Shown: positions 16,979 to 26,393, counted from the first letter of the stretch. The stretch: 64,000 nucleotides of DNA from Prado023 sp963774745 (GCA_963774745.1 CAVZGE010000006.1:372001-436000); one strand, 5' to 3'. The notes: generated by a model not told the origin, from the sequence alone. Program-made: numbers and translations.

Positions 16979-18358
16979 GTGGCGGACTCCGACTGGGTGA
17001 TGCTGGGCCTGGCGATCCTGTTCGTCATCACGGCCGCGTTCCTCGTGGCCGCGGAGACCGCGATCGGGCGGGTCTCGCGCTCGCGCGTCGAGGAGATGGC
17101 CCGCGACAAGCCCGGCAGGGCAACCGAGCGGCTGCGCGTGATCGTCGAGGACCGGGCGCGCTACGTGAACGTCATGCTCTTCCTGCACACGGCGTTCGCG
17201 GCGGCAGCCACGGCCCTGGTGACCTACCTCTGCGTCGAGGTGGGCACGTGGGGACCGCTGGTCGGGCTGTTCGTGGCGCTGCTGATCATGACCGGCGTGA
17301 TGTTCATCGCGCTCGGCGTGGCCCCGCGCACGCTGGGCCGCCAGCACGCCGACCGGATCGCCCTGCGGTGGGGGAAGTTCGCGCGCGCCGCGGCCGCCGT
17401 GCTGGGCCCGTTCGTCTCGCTGCTGATCCTGGTCGGCAACGCGCTCACCCCGGGCCGCGGCTACCGTGAGGGACCGTTCGCCAGCCAGGCCGAGCTCCGC
17501 GAGCTGGTGGACCAGGCCGAGGCCGACCGGGTCATCGAGGACGACGAGGCGGCCATGCTGCACTCGGTGTTCGAGCTCGGCGACACCATCGTGCGCGAGG
17601 TCATGGTCCCGCGCACGGAGATGGTCTGGATCGAGCGGCACAAGACCCTGCGCCAGGCGCTGTCGCTGGCCCTGCGCTCCGGGTACTCCCGGATCCCGGT
17701 GATCGGCGACGGCCCCGACGACGTCGTGGGCGTGTTCTACCTCAAGGACGTCGTCAACCGGGTGTTCGAGCACCGCGAGTCCGAGGCCACCGAGCGGATC
17801 GACTCGCGCATGCGGGCAGCCACGTTCGTCCCGGACTCCAAGCTCGTCGACGACCTGCTGCGTGACCTGCAGTCCCAGCGCGTGCACCTGGCGATCGCCG
17901 TCGACGAGTACGGCGGCACCGCGGGACTGGTCACGATCGAGGACGTCCTCGAGGAGATCGTCGGCGAGATCACCGACGAGTACGACCAGGAGCCCCCCGA
18001 GATCGAGAAGCTCGCGGGCGGCGGCTACCGCCTGAGCGCGCGGCTGCACGTGGAGGACGCCGGCGAGCTCCTGGGCTTCGACATCGACTCCGACACCGAG
18101 GGCGTGGACACCGTGGCAGGGCTGATCGCCAAGCGCCTGGGCAAGGTGGCCCTGCCTGGGTCGGCGATCACGATCGAGGGATGGGTCCTGACCGCCGAGC
18201 ACGCCGCGGGCCGGCGCAACCGGATCACCACCGTGCTGGCCGAGCCGGTCGCGACGCTGGCTGCTGAGGGTCGCCCGGGTTCGGCGGCCACGCGGGCGGG
18301 CGAGCCGGCCAACGCCGCATCCGGCGGCTCGAACGGCCGGGAGGTCGGGCCCGAATGA
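16979..18358 (+). CDS. Hemolysin-C-like CNNM/CBS-domain membrane protein
   Basis: 459 residues. An N-terminal DUF21 (CNNM) transmembrane domain with about four helices (LGLAILFVITAAFLVAAETAI first) is followed by two CBS domains around residues 200-320 (VMVPRTEMVWIE; HLAIAVDEYGGTAGLVTIED) and a CorC/HlyC-type C-terminal domain (YRLSARLHVEDAGELLGF). The family transports or senses divalent cations such as Mg2+ or Co2+. The last 40 residues are Ala/Gly-rich. GTG start 4 nt after ybeY; its stop overlaps the era start (ATGA). Such genes regularly sit between ybeY and era. Confidence 0.94.
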   Translation: MADSDWVMLGLAILFVITAAFLVAAETAIGRVSRSRVEEMARDKPGRATERLRVIVEDRARYVNVMLFLHTAFAAAATALVTYLCVEVGTWGPLVGLFVALLIMTGVMFIALGVAPRTLGRQHADRIALRWGKFARAAAAVLGPFVSLLILVGNALTPGRGYREGPFASQAELRELVDQAEADRVIEDDEAAMLHSVFELGDTIVREVMVPRTEMVWIERHKTLRQALSLALRSGYSRIPVIGDGPDDVVGVFYLKDVVNRVFEHRESEATERIDSRMRAATFVPDSKLVDDLLRDLQSQRVHLAIAVDEYGGTAGLVTIEDVLEEIVGEITDEYDQEPPEIEKLAGGGYRLSARLHVEDAGELLGFDIDSDTEGVDTVAGLIAKRLGKVALPGSAITIEGWVLTAEHAAGRRNRITTVLAEPVATLAAEGRPGSAATRAGEPANAASGGSNGREVGPE

Positions 18359-19284
18359 GCGAGCACCGCAGCGGTTTCGTGGCCATCGTCGGACGGCCCA
18401 ACGCCGGCAAGTCCACGCTCACCAACGCCCTGGTCGGCCAGAAGGTGGCCATCACGTCGAGCAAGCCGCAGACCACGCGACGCGTGATCCGCGGGATGAT
18501 CCACCGGCCAGAAGCCCAGATCGTGCTGGTCGACACCCCGGGCATCCACCGTCCGCGCAACGCCCTGGGGGAGCGGCTCAACGCGCTGGTCGAGCAGCAG
18601 TGGGCCGAGGTGGACGCGATCGCCCTGTGCCTGCCCGCCGACGAGGAGATCGGTCCGGGCGACCGGCGGATCGCCCACCGCCTGGCGGGAGCCACCCGGG
18701 GCGGCACGCGCACGCCGGTGATCGCGCTGGTCACCAAGACCGACCGGATCTCCCGGGCCAACCTGGCTCCGAAGCTCACCGCCGTGATGGAGCTCGGGAC
18801 GGCCGCGAGCCTCGAGTGGGCTGCGGTGGTGCCGGTCTCGGCGCGGGCCGGCGACCAGCTCGAGGACGTGATCGCCGAGTTCGTCGCCGCGCTGCCTGTC
18901 GGACCGCCGCTGTACCCGGACGGCGAGCTCACCGACGAGCCGGAGATCATCATGGTCGCCGAGCTGATCCGCGAGGCCGCGCTGGAGGGGGTCAGTGACG
19001 AGCTGCCGCACTCGATCGCCGTGGTCGTCGAGGAGATGGCGATGCGCGCGGACCGGCACCCGGATCGCCCGCTGCTGGACATCCACGCCAACCTGTTCGT
19101 CGAACGGCCCTCGCAGAAGGCCATCGTCATCGGTGCCAAGGGTGCCCGGCTGCGCGAGGTGGGCACCCGGTCGCGCGCGGCGATCGAGGCGATGATGGGG
19201 ACACCTGTCTACCTGGACCTGCACGTGAAGGTCGCCAAGGAGTGGCAGCGCGACCCCAAGCAGCTGCGCCGCCTGGGCTTCTGA
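18355..19284 (+). CDS. era: GTPase Era
   Basis: 309-residue ribosome-assembly GTPase. The G1 motif GRPNAGKS is at residues 13-20, G2 within TSSKPQTTRR, G3 DTPG, G4 as TKTD and G5 as SARAG; the C-terminal KH domain contains VIGAKGARLREVGTRSRAAIE, which contacts 16S rRNA. Coupled to the CNNM gene by ATGA overlap. Confidence 0.98.
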   Translation: MSEHRSGFVAIVGRPNAGKSTLTNALVGQKVAITSSKPQTTRRVIRGMIHRPEAQIVLVDTPGIHRPRNALGERLNALVEQQWAEVDAIALCLPADEEIGPGDRRIAHRLAGATRGGTRTPVIALVTKTDRISRANLAPKLTAVMELGTAASLEWAAVVPVSARAGDQLEDVIAEFVAALPVGPPLYPDGELTDEPEIIMVAELIREAALEGVSDELPHSIAVVVEEMAMRADRHPDRPLLDIHANLFVERPSQKAIVIGAKGARLREVGTRSRAAIEAMMGTPVYLDLHVKVAKEWQRDPKQLRRLGF

Positions 19285-19380
19285 CCTCGCGGCGGGTGCC
19301 CGGGGCTGCGCCGGCTCGGCGTCGGCTCGGCGCGGGCGCCGGTCCCGACGGGTGGCCGGCGGTGGGCGCACAATGGGTCG

Positions 19381-20112
19381 GTGCCGACCTACCGCGACTC
19401 CGGGGTGGTCCTGCGCACCCACAAGCTCGGTGAGGCCGACCGGATCATCACGCTGCTGACCCGCAGCCACGGTCGCGTCCGCGCTGTGGCCCGCGGCGTC
19501 CGGCGGACCAGCTCGAAGTTCGGCGCCAGGCTCGAGCCGATGGGGCTGGTCGACGCCCAGTTCCACATCGGCCGGTCGTTGGACTCGGTCACGCAGGTCG
19601 AGTCGCTGTTCTCCTTCGGGGCCGACCTGGCCGGCGACTACCCCCGCTGGACCGCGGCGCAGGCGATCTGCGAGACCGCCGAGCGGCTGACCCCGGAGGA
19701 GCGCGAGCCTGCCCCGGCGCAGTTCCAGCTGCTGGTGGGCGGGCTGCGAGCCCTGGCCCAGCGCGAGCACCCGCCGGGACTGGTCCTCGACGCGTACCTG
19801 GTCCGGTCGCTGGCGATCGCCGGCTGGGCCGCGTCCTTCGACGCGTGTGCACGCTGCGGCGAGGCAGGCCCGCACCGGGCGTTCAGCCTGCCCGGAGGTG
19901 GGGCCCTGTGCGCCGACTGCCGGATCCCCGGGTCGGCCACGCCCCGCCCGGCCACGATGCAGCTGCTGGGAGCCCTGCTATCCGGTGACTGGGCGCTGGC
20001 CGAGGCCTCCGATGAGCGGTCGCGGCGCGAGGCCTCCGGGTTGGTGTCGGCCTACCTGCAGTGGCACCTCGAGCGCCAGCTGAAGTCGCTGCCCCTGGTC
20101 GAGCGCACGTGA
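19381..20112 (+). CDS. recO: DNA repair protein RecO
   Basis: 243-residue mediator that loads RecA with RecR. An N-terminal OB fold (DSGVVLRTHKLGEADRIITL) precedes a helical domain with a zinc-finger-like pattern CARCG...CADC. The GTG start is supported by CACAAT (19369-19374) ending 6 nt upstream, a leaderless pattern, separated from era by a 96-nt GC-rich spacer. It converges with the phosphatase gene, whose stop is 12 nt away. Confidence 0.95.
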   Translation: MPTYRDSGVVLRTHKLGEADRIITLLTRSHGRVRAVARGVRRTSSKFGARLEPMGLVDAQFHIGRSLDSVTQVESLFSFGADLAGDYPRWTAAQAICETAERLTPEEREPAPAQFQLLVGGLRALAQREHPPGLVLDAYLVRSLAIAGWAASFDACARCGEAGPHRAFSLPGGGALCADCRIPGSATPRPATMQLLGALLSGDWALAEASDERSRREASGLVSAYLQWHLERQLKSLPLVERT

Positions 20113-20124
20113 CCGAGCTTCTGC

Positions 20125-20739
20125 TCAGTGCCGCCGATGCTGCCAGCCACCGGCCTTGCCGCGGGCTGCCCGCAGCGATTCGAACGCTGCCGTCCGCTCA
20201 GCCTCGCTGGCGCCCGTCCGGTTCAGGTGCCAGTCCAGGGCATGCTCGGCGTAGGAGGCCTTGGCCTCGGGTCGGGCCTGCGTGATCATCAGCAGCGCCT
20301 CGCCCGGCTCGTAGCCCTGGTCGAGCAGCACCGCGTAGGCCATCGAGGGCCCGCGGGCCTGGCCCAGCGCGCAGTGCGTCAGCAGGACGGTCCCGGGGAT
20401 CTTCAGCGCCTCGCGGGCGAAGGTCACGCCGCTGTCGAACCAGCCCTCGGCGGTCCCCGCCGCCTCGTCCTCGGTCCCGGCCTGGTGGTAGGCGACGTCC
20501 GGTGCCAGCTGGGCCACCAGCTTCTCGTCGGAGGTCTCCGTGCGGCAGTCCAGGATGTGCGTCAGGCCGTGGCCCTGCAGCTCGTTGAGCACCGTGCCCG
20601 GGTCCGCATCGCCACTGCGCAGGGATCCGCCCACGTAGAGGAAGGGCGTCACCCGGTGCGCGTTCGCCCACACGGGATGGCCCCGGTCGTCGCGAGGTGC
20701 CCCGCCATCGGGTGTCGTGTCCGCCTGCGCGTCGTCCAT
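20125..20739 (-). CDS. Dual-specificity-type protein phosphatase
   Basis: 204 residues. The signature HCALGQARG (HCx5R) is intact and is preceded by an aspartate-containing segment (ILDCRTE). VTPFLYVGG at the start of the domain is typical for dual-specificity/atypical phosphatases. The last 60 residues contain an HxxNRTG-like helix. The start is taken at ATG 20739, 6 nt after a GATGCT box on this strand; a longer frame upstream lacks conserved sequence. The substrate is unknown. Inserted between recO and uppS on the opposite strand. Confidence 0.78.
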   Translation of the reverse strand: MDDAQADTTPDGGAPRDDRGHPVWANAHRVTPFLYVGGSLRSGDADPGTVLNELQGHGLTHILDCRTETSDEKLVAQLAPDVAYHQAGTEDEAAGTAEGWFDSGVTFAREALKIPGTVLLTHCALGQARGPSMAYAVLLDQGYEPGEALLMITQARPEAKASYAEHALDWHLNRTGASEAERTAAFESLRAARGKAGGWQHRRH

Positions 20740-20862
20740 GGCCCCAGCATCCCGCGCGCCGGCAGGAAGTGCGCGCCGGGGTCGGGCAGCGCCGCAGCCG
20801 AACGGGACGCAGGGCGCGTCGCAGCCAGCAACGGGACCCCGGTCGGCGGGAGGATGGCGGTC

Positions 20863-21711
20863 ATGGCGGACAGCTCGGGGTCCTGGTGGCGGCGTGGGCG
20901 GCCGGGCCCGGACGTGGCCGACCCGGCGCGGCCGCCGTTGACCCCGACCCCGCACGTCTCCGGCGCGCGCCCGCCGGCCATCCCGGCGGAGCTGATCCCC
21001 AAGCACGTGGCGATCGTCATGGACGGGAACGGCCGCTGGGCAAAGGAGCGTGGCCTGCCCCGGACCGCGGGACACGAGGCCGGCGAGGGCTCCCTGCTCG
21101 ACGTGGTCGAGGGTGCTCTGGAGCTGGGGATCGAGTACCTGTCGGCCTACGCGTTCTCCACGGAGAACTGGAAGCGCTCGCCCGACGAGGTCCGCTTCCT
21201 GATGGGGTTCAACCGGGACGTGATCCGCCGGCGCCGTGACCAGCTCAACGAGATGGGGGTGCGGATCCGCTGGGTGGGCCGCCGCCCGAAGCTGTGGGGA
21301 AGCGTCATCGCCGAGCTCGAGCGTGCCGAGGAGCTCACCGCCGCGAACTCGGTGATGACCCTGGCGATGTGCGTGAACTACGGCGGGCGTGCGGAGATCG
21401 CCGACGCCGCGGCCGCGCTGGCTGCCGACGTCCGGGCCGGGCTGGTCCGTCCCGAGGATGTGGACGAGGCGATGCTCGTCCGCTATCTGGACGAGCCGGA
21501 CATGCCCGATGTGGACCTGTTCGTCCGCTCCTCGGGTGAGCAGCGGACCTCGAACTTCCTGCTCTGGCAGTCGGCGTACGCCGAGCTGGTGTTCCTCGAC
21601 ACCCTCTGGCCGGACTTCGACCGGCTGGACCTCTGGCGGGCGTGTGAGATCTACGCCGACCGGGACCGGCGCTACGGGGGAGCCATCCCCAACGTCGTGC
21701 CCGAGAGCTGA
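20863..21711 (+). CDS. uppS: Isoprenyl transferase (undecaprenyl/polyprenyl diphosphate synthase)
   Basis: 282-residue cis-prenyltransferase that makes the polyprenyl diphosphate carrier for peptidoglycan and wall glycans. The pyrophosphate-binding motif VAIVMDGNGRWAKERGLPR is near residues 48-66; YAFSTENWKR and the C-terminal DLFVRSSGEQRTSNFLLWQ block are conserved. The N-terminal 40 residues are Pro/Arg-rich, an extension seen in actinobacterial enzymes. The start at ATG 20863 follows a GAGGAT box (20850-20855) by 7 nt. Confidence 0.95.
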   Translation: MADSSGSWWRRGRPGPDVADPARPPLTPTPHVSGARPPAIPAELIPKHVAIVMDGNGRWAKERGLPRTAGHEAGEGSLLDVVEGALELGIEYLSAYAFSTENWKRSPDEVRFLMGFNRDVIRRRRDQLNEMGVRIRWVGRRPKLWGSVIAELERAEELTAANSVMTLAMCVNYGGRAEIADAAAALAADVRAGLVRPEDVDEAMLVRYLDEPDMPDVDLFVRSSGEQRTSNFLLWQSAYAELVFLDTLWPDFDRLDLWRACEIYADRDRRYGGAIPNVVPES

Positions 21712-21715
21712 CGAG

Positions 21716-22102
21716 TCAGAGCCGGCCGAGCAGCTTCAGCACGCCGAGGACGAGCACGCCCACGTCGACGGCCAGGCGCAGGATGCGGCTGCCGGCGGTG
21801 ATCGCCGGCCATGACACCGCCGTCAGCCAGAACAGGAACGCGGCGATCACGACCAGCAGGAGGCCCGACCACGCCGCGTTCAGGGTCAGGCCGAGGAACA
21901 GCAGGATCCCGAGGGTCACGGGGATCAGGAACGCCGGCAGCGCCTGCATCCGCCGCAGCATCGGGCGGCTGGCGTCCTCGAACCGGTCGCGCAGGCTCCG
22001 CCCCGATCGCGCCGACGAACCAGCGCCGGCTGCTGCCGCCCTCGGCGCGGACGGTGGGATGGGTCGGGAACCGTCCGGGCGGTGGACGCGCTTCTTGGCC
22101 AT
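21716..22102 (-). CDS. DUF6703-like small membrane protein
   Basis: 128 residues. A basic N-terminus (MAKKRVHRPDGSRPIPPS) and a charged helix are followed by two to three hydrophobic helices (FLIPVTLGILLFLGLTLNAA; LLLVVIAAFLFWLTAVSW; a short C-terminal one). Conserved near glyS and uppS in actinobacteria; function unknown. A GAGAAT box (22115-22110 on this strand) ends 7 nt before ATG 22102, which decides between this and the ATG two codons upstream. It shares a divergent promoter region with glyS. Confidence 0.78.
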   Translation of the reverse strand: MAKKRVHRPDGSRPIPPSAPRAAAAGAGSSARSGRSLRDRFEDASRPMLRRMQALPAFLIPVTLGILLFLGLTLNAAWSGLLLVVIAAFLFWLTAVSWPAITAGSRILRLAVDVGVLVLGVLKLLGRL

Positions 22103-22140
22103 GGGCATGATTCTCGCCGATCGGCGGCCGCGGGTGCAGG

Positions 22141-22146
22141 TAGGGT
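22141..22146 (+). promoter_or_regulatory. -10 box of glyS promoter
   Basis: TAGGGT, predicting a transcript start near 22153 and a leader of about 73 nt before the glyS ATG. A short CCCC/GGGG hairpin lies in this leader; it does not resemble a T-box (no T-box consensus seen). Only about 25 bp separates this box from the opposing DUF6703 -10 box. Confidence 0.5.
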
Positions 22147-22225
22147 TGGACGCCAGATGCCCCGGCGTCCCCGTGGAGCGGGGCACGCCCACCCAGCTGA
22201 GAACCTCGAGCGCCCTGGAGATCCG

Positions 22226-23620
22226 ATGGCCAAGCCGACCAAGCCCGACGCCCGCGTGGAATCGGTGGTGAACCTGAGCAAGCGCCGCGGGTTCGTCTAC
22301 CCCTGCTCGGAGATCTATGGCGGCACGCGATCCGCCTGGGACTACGGCCCCCTGGGCGTGGAGCTCAAGGAGAACATCCGCCGCGCCTGGTGGCAGGCGG
22401 TCGTGCGCGGCCGCGACGATGTCGTCGGCCTGGACTCCTCGGTGATCCTCGCCCCCCAGGTCTGGGAGGCCTCCGGGCACGTCAACGCCTTCGTCGACCC
22501 GCTCACCGAGTGCAAGCAGTGCCACAAGCGCTGGCGCGCGGACACCCTGCTCGAGGCGTTCGAGGAGAAGCACGGCCGCGCGGCGACCGGGCTCGAGGAG
22601 ATCGTGTGCACCGCGTGCGGGACCCGCGGGCAGTTCACGGAGCCGCGCGACTTCAACGGGATGCTGCGCACGACGGTCGGCCCGGTCGAGGAGGCCGGCT
22701 CCCTGCACTACCTGCGCCCCGAGACCGCCCAGGGCATCTTCGTGAACTACCTCAACGTGGCCAACACGTCGCGCAAGAAGCCGCCGTTCGGCATCGGGCA
22801 GACCGGCAAGAGCTTCCGCAACGAGATCACGCCGGGCAACTTCATCTTCCGGACGCGCGAGTTCGAGCAGATGGAGATGGAGTTCTTCGTCAAGCCCGGA
22901 ACCGACGAGGAGTGGCACGAGTACTGGCTGAAGGCCCGCTGGGACTGGTACATCGACTTGGGGCTCAAGCCGGAGAACCTGCGCTTCTTCGAGCACCCGC
23001 AGGAGAAGCTCTCGCACTACTCCAAGCGCACCGTCGACATCGAGTACCGGTTCACGTTCGCCGGCTCGGAGTTCGCCGAGCTCGAGGGGATCGCCAACCG
23101 CACGGACTTCGACCTGCGGACCCATTCCGAGAAGTCCGGGGTGGACCTGTCGTTCTTCGACCAGGAGTCCGGCGAGCGCTGGGTGCCCTACGTCATCGAG
23201 CCGGCCGCCGGGCTCACCCGATGCGTCCTGGCGTTCCTCCTCGACGCCTACGACGAGGACGAGGCCCCCAACGCCAAGGGCGGGGTCGACAAGCGCACCG
23301 TCCTTCGCCTCGACCCGCGCCTGGCGCCGGTGAAGGTCGCGGTGCTCCCGCTGTCGCGCAACGCCGACCTCTCGCCCGTCGCCCGCGACCTCGCTGCCGA
23401 GCTGCGCCGCACCTGGAACGTCGACTTCGACGACGCCGGCGCGATCGGCCGGCGCTACCGCCGCCAGGACGAGATCGGCACGCCCTTCTGCGTGACGGTC
23501 GACTTCGACACCCTCACCGACGAGGCCGTCACCGTGCGCGAGCGCGACTCCATGGCCCAGGAGCGCATCCCGCTCACAGGCCTGCGCGCGTGGCTGGCCG
23601 AGCGCCTGCCCGCGTACTGA
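22226..23620 (+). CDS. glyS: Glycyl-tRNA synthetase (homodimeric class II)
   Basis: 464-residue single-chain glycyl-tRNA synthetase of the eukaryote-like alpha2 type. Conserved GFVYPCSEIYGGTRSAWDYG at the N-terminus; motif 2 region IGQTGKSFRNEITPGNFIFR; EFEQMEMEFF; motif 3 around GLTRCVLAFLLDAY; a C-terminal anticodon-binding domain from about residue 365. CTGGAG 5 nt before ATG 22226 fits a ribosome-binding site. The frame is open upstream, but the sequence there is promoter and leader. Confidence 0.97.
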   Translation: MAKPTKPDARVESVVNLSKRRGFVYPCSEIYGGTRSAWDYGPLGVELKENIRRAWWQAVVRGRDDVVGLDSSVILAPQVWEASGHVNAFVDPLTECKQCHKRWRADTLLEAFEEKHGRAATGLEEIVCTACGTRGQFTEPRDFNGMLRTTVGPVEEAGSLHYLRPETAQGIFVNYLNVANTSRKKPPFGIGQTGKSFRNEITPGNFIFRTREFEQMEMEFFVKPGTDEEWHEYWLKARWDWYIDLGLKPENLRFFEHPQEKLSHYSKRTVDIEYRFTFAGSEFAELEGIANRTDFDLRTHSEKSGVDLSFFDQESGERWVPYVIEPAAGLTRCVLAFLLDAYDEDEAPNAKGGVDKRTVLRLDPRLAPVKVAVLPLSRNADLSPVARDLAAELRRTWNVDFDDAGAIGRRYRRQDEIGTPFCVTVDFDTLTDEAVTVRERDSMAQERIPLTGLRAWLAERLPAY

Positions 23621-23674
23621 TCCGTCCTTGCCCCTCCCGCCAGCTCGCGCACGTCCCGTCCGCGCCTCGCGCCA

Positions 23675-23726
23675 GTGATCCATTCAGGTTCGCGACGCTA
23701 GAGACTCTTCAACCCGAATGGATCAC
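23675..23726. repeat. Intergenic inverted repeat between glyS and dusB
   Basis: Arms TGATCCATTCAGGTT (23676-23690) and its near-exact complement (23711-23725, one mismatch), extended by one outer G-C pair, with a 20-nt spacer. The arms are less GC-rich than the surroundings. It starts 55 nt after the glyS stop, so it could act as a terminator, but there is no U-tract; it could also be a small palindromic repeat. Confidence 0.6.
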
Positions 23727-23800
23727 CGAGAGGGGCGGTCGGGGGCGGTCGGGTGTCACGACGGACCCCGCCCGGGCGACGGTGGGGGAGAATTGGTGCC

Positions 23801-24943
23801 ATGCCCCGTGCCCTCCCGCTGATCGGCGGCCGCCCGGTGGACCCACCGGTCGTGCTCGCGCCGATGGCGGGCATCACGAACCGGGCCTTCCGGCGGCTGT
23901 GCCGGGAGTCGGGAGCGGGCATCTACGTCTCGGAGATGATCACCTCGCGCGCCCTGCTCGAGCGCAACGACGAGACGATGAACCTGATCCGGTTCGACGC
24001 CGACGAGGCGCCCCGGTCGTTGCAGCTGTACGGGGTCGACCCGGCGATCATCGCCGCGGCCGTGCGGATGGTGGTCACCGAGGACCTCGCCGACCACGTG
24101 GACCTCAACTTCGGCTGCCCCGTTCCCAAGGTGACGCGCAAGGGCGGGGGCTCGGCGCTGCCGTGGAAGCGCGACCTGTTCCGTGACGTCGTTGCGGGAG
24201 CCGTGGCCGCTGCGGACGGGCGGGTGCCGGTGACCGTCAAGATGCGCACGGGCATCGACGACGACCACCTCACCTACCTCGAGGCTGGGCGGGCTGCTGC
24301 CCAGGAGGGCGCGGCGTGGGTCGCGCTGCACGGGCGCACCGCCGAGCAGATGTACGGCGGCCAGGCCGACTGGTCGGCGATCGCGCGTCTGGTCGACGAG
24401 CTCGCCCCGCTCGGCGTCCCGGTCCTGGGCAACGGCGACATCTGGACCGCCGCCGACGCCCTGCGCATGGTCGCCCAGACCGGCTGCGCGGGCGTGGTGG
24501 TGGGGCGCGGGTGCCTGGGCCGGCCATGGCTGTTCGGCCACCTTGCTGCGGCGTTCGCCGGCGCACCACCACCCCCGGAGCCGACATCGGGGGAGGTGCT
24601 GGCCATCCTTCGACGGCATGCCGAACTCCTGGGCGACATGTACGACGACGAGCTCAAGGGCTGCCGCGACATCCGCAAGCACATGGCCTGGTACCTCAAG
24701 GGCTTCCGGGTGGCACAACCCATCCGGGCCGCCCTGGGCACAGTGGGCACGCTCACCGAGCTCGACGACCTGCTCTCCGGCATCGATCCCGACCAGCCGT
24801 ACCCCAGCCACGTGGGTGCTGGCCCGCGCGGGCGCACCTCCGGCCAGCGCCGCGTCGCCCTGCCCGAGGGCTGGCTCGACTCGTGTCAGCTGGCCCTCGA
24901 CGAGGACCTGTCGGCCGCCGAGATCGGCGTCAGCGGCGGATAG
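23801..24943 (+). CDS. dusB: tRNA-dihydrouridine synthase (DusB-type)
   Basis: 380-residue FMN enzyme that reduces uridine to dihydrouridine in tRNA D-loops. LAPMAGITNRAFR at the N-terminus, catalytic cysteine in NFGCPVPKVTRKGGGSAL near residue 106, KMRTGID, HGRTAEQMY and GNGDIW follow in order, then the helical RNA-binding domain. The start at ATG 23801 follows a GAGAAT box (23788-23793) by 7 nt; the GTG 16 codons upstream overlaps that promoter and is unlikely. Confidence 0.94.
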   Translation: MPRALPLIGGRPVDPPVVLAPMAGITNRAFRRLCRESGAGIYVSEMITSRALLERNDETMNLIRFDADEAPRSLQLYGVDPAIIAAAVRMVVTEDLADHVDLNFGCPVPKVTRKGGGSALPWKRDLFRDVVAGAVAAADGRVPVTVKMRTGIDDDHLTYLEAGRAAAQEGAAWVALHGRTAEQMYGGQADWSAIARLVDELAPLGVPVLGNGDIWTAADALRMVAQTGCAGVVVGRGCLGRPWLFGHLAAAFAGAPPPPEPTSGEVLAILRRHAELLGDMYDDELKGCRDIRKHMAWYLKGFRVAQPIRAALGTVGTLTELDDLLSGIDPDQPYPSHVGAGPRGRTSGQRRVALPEGWLDSCQLALDEDLSAAEIGVSGG

Positions 24944-24960
24944 CCGCCAGAATCGCGGGT

Positions 24961-26340
24961 GTGGCCCTCGACACCCCCCTGGACGTGCGCTCGCTGGTGA
25001 TCTACCAGGTGTTCCCGCGCAACCACGGGCCGTCCGGCCGGCTGGCCGACGTGACCGCCGACGTCGAGCGGATCGCCGCACTCGGGGTGGACGTGCTCTA
25101 CCTCATGCCCATCCACCCGATCGGCCAGGTCGGCCGCAAGGGCGCGCTGGGCAGCCCGTACGCGATCCGCGACCACCGCACGATCAACCCGGAGCTCGGC
25201 ACGGAGGCCGACTTCGACGACCTGGTCGCAGCCGCCCACGCTGCGGGCCTCTCGGTCATGATGGACGTGGTGTTCAACCACACGGCGCCCGACAGCGTCC
25301 TGGTCGAGGAGCATCCGGAGTTCTTCCACCAGGACGACGGGGGTCGACCCGTCACGACGGTGCCCGCATGGACCGACATCATCGACCTCAAGCACCCGAA
25401 CCTCGACCTGACCCGGTACCTGATCGACACCCTGGCGCAGTGGGCCCGGCGCGGGGTGGACGGGTTCCGCTGCGATGTCGCCTCGCTGGTGCCCGTGGAC
25501 TTCTGGATGCAGGCCCGGGCTGAGCTGGCCGAGGTCCGCCCCGGCCTGATCTGGCTCGCGGAGTCGCCGCACCCGACGTGGGTCGCGCACCGCCGGGCCC
25601 ACGGGCTGCCCACGTGGTCGGACGCGGAGGTGTTCGCCGCGTTCGACATCGAGTACGCCCACGACCTGTGGTCGATCTGGCAGGCGGTGGTCACCGGCCG
25701 CGAGCCGGTCGGGCGCTACCTGGAGATGCTGCGCTGGCAGGACGCCACCCTGCCGGCCAACTACGCGAAGCTGCGGTTCGTGGAGAACCACGACCAGTTC
25801 CGGATCATGCGGTTCGCGCCCACCCAGGCTCGGGCGCGGGCGTGGACCGCCCTCATGGCGTTCAGCCGCGGACCGTTCATGATCTATGCCGGCCAGGAGT
25901 CGGCGGCCCGGGCGTGGCCCTCCCTGTTCGACCGGGCACCGGTGCAGTGGGGCGAGTACGCGCTGACCGACTTCCTGCGCACCCTGGCCACCGCCACCAA
26001 GCACGAGGCCATGCGGCTCGGGGACTTCTGGGTGCTCGCCGACGAGCCGGTGGTCCAGGCGGCGTGGGCCAACCCCGCGGGGGACGTGCTCACCCCGGTC
26101 GGCCGAAACGGGCTGTACGGGGTGTTCAACGTGGGCGGCCATCGCGGTCGTGCGCGCGTGCAGCTGCCCGACGGCCGCTACGACGACCTCATCTCCGGCG
26201 AGCGTCTCGAGGTCGCGAACGGGAGGCTGGCGCTGCCCGGTCCAGCCGTGATCCTCGAGTTCGCCGAGCCGTTCGTTGCCACGTTGTGGCGCAGCTCGCT
26301 GCTCGACGTGTTCCTCCAGGTCGAGGCCGAGGACACCTGA
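24961..26340 (+). CDS. GH13 alpha-amylase family glycosidase (first copy)
   Basis: 459-residue (beta/alpha)8-barrel enzyme acting on alpha-glucans. Conserved regions: I MDVVFNHTAPDS, II GVDGFRCDVA (nucleophile Asp near residue 168), III LIWLAESPHPTW (acid/base Glu near 200) and IV FVENHDQF (Asp near 278). The C-terminal beta domain is short. No signal peptide, so cytoplasmic. The GTG start is fixed by CAGAAT (24948-24953) ending 7 nt before it, only 17 nt after dusB. Substrate specificity (amylase, glucanotransferase or trehalose-related) cannot be decided. Confidence 0.87.
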   Translation: MALDTPLDVRSLVIYQVFPRNHGPSGRLADVTADVERIAALGVDVLYLMPIHPIGQVGRKGALGSPYAIRDHRTINPELGTEADFDDLVAAAHAAGLSVMMDVVFNHTAPDSVLVEEHPEFFHQDDGGRPVTTVPAWTDIIDLKHPNLDLTRYLIDTLAQWARRGVDGFRCDVASLVPVDFWMQARAELAEVRPGLIWLAESPHPTWVAHRRAHGLPTWSDAEVFAAFDIEYAHDLWSIWQAVVTGREPVGRYLEMLRWQDATLPANYAKLRFVENHDQFRIMRFAPTQARARAWTALMAFSRGPFMIYAGQESAARAWPSLFDRAPVQWGEYALTDFLRTLATATKHEAMRLGDFWVLADEPVVQAAWANPAGDVLTPVGRNGLYGVFNVGGHRGRARVQLPDGRYDDLISGERLEVANGRLALPGPAVILEFAEPFVATLWRSSLLDVFLQVEAEDT

Positions 26341-26393
26341 TGCGCGGCGATACGCTGGGTGGCGGTGCGGTCCTCGACACGAAAGGCACCGCG

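Noticed and set aside
22147..22225. T-box riboswitch upstream of glyS
   Set aside because: The leader is only about 73 nt and shows neither a T-box consensus nor a specifier stem.
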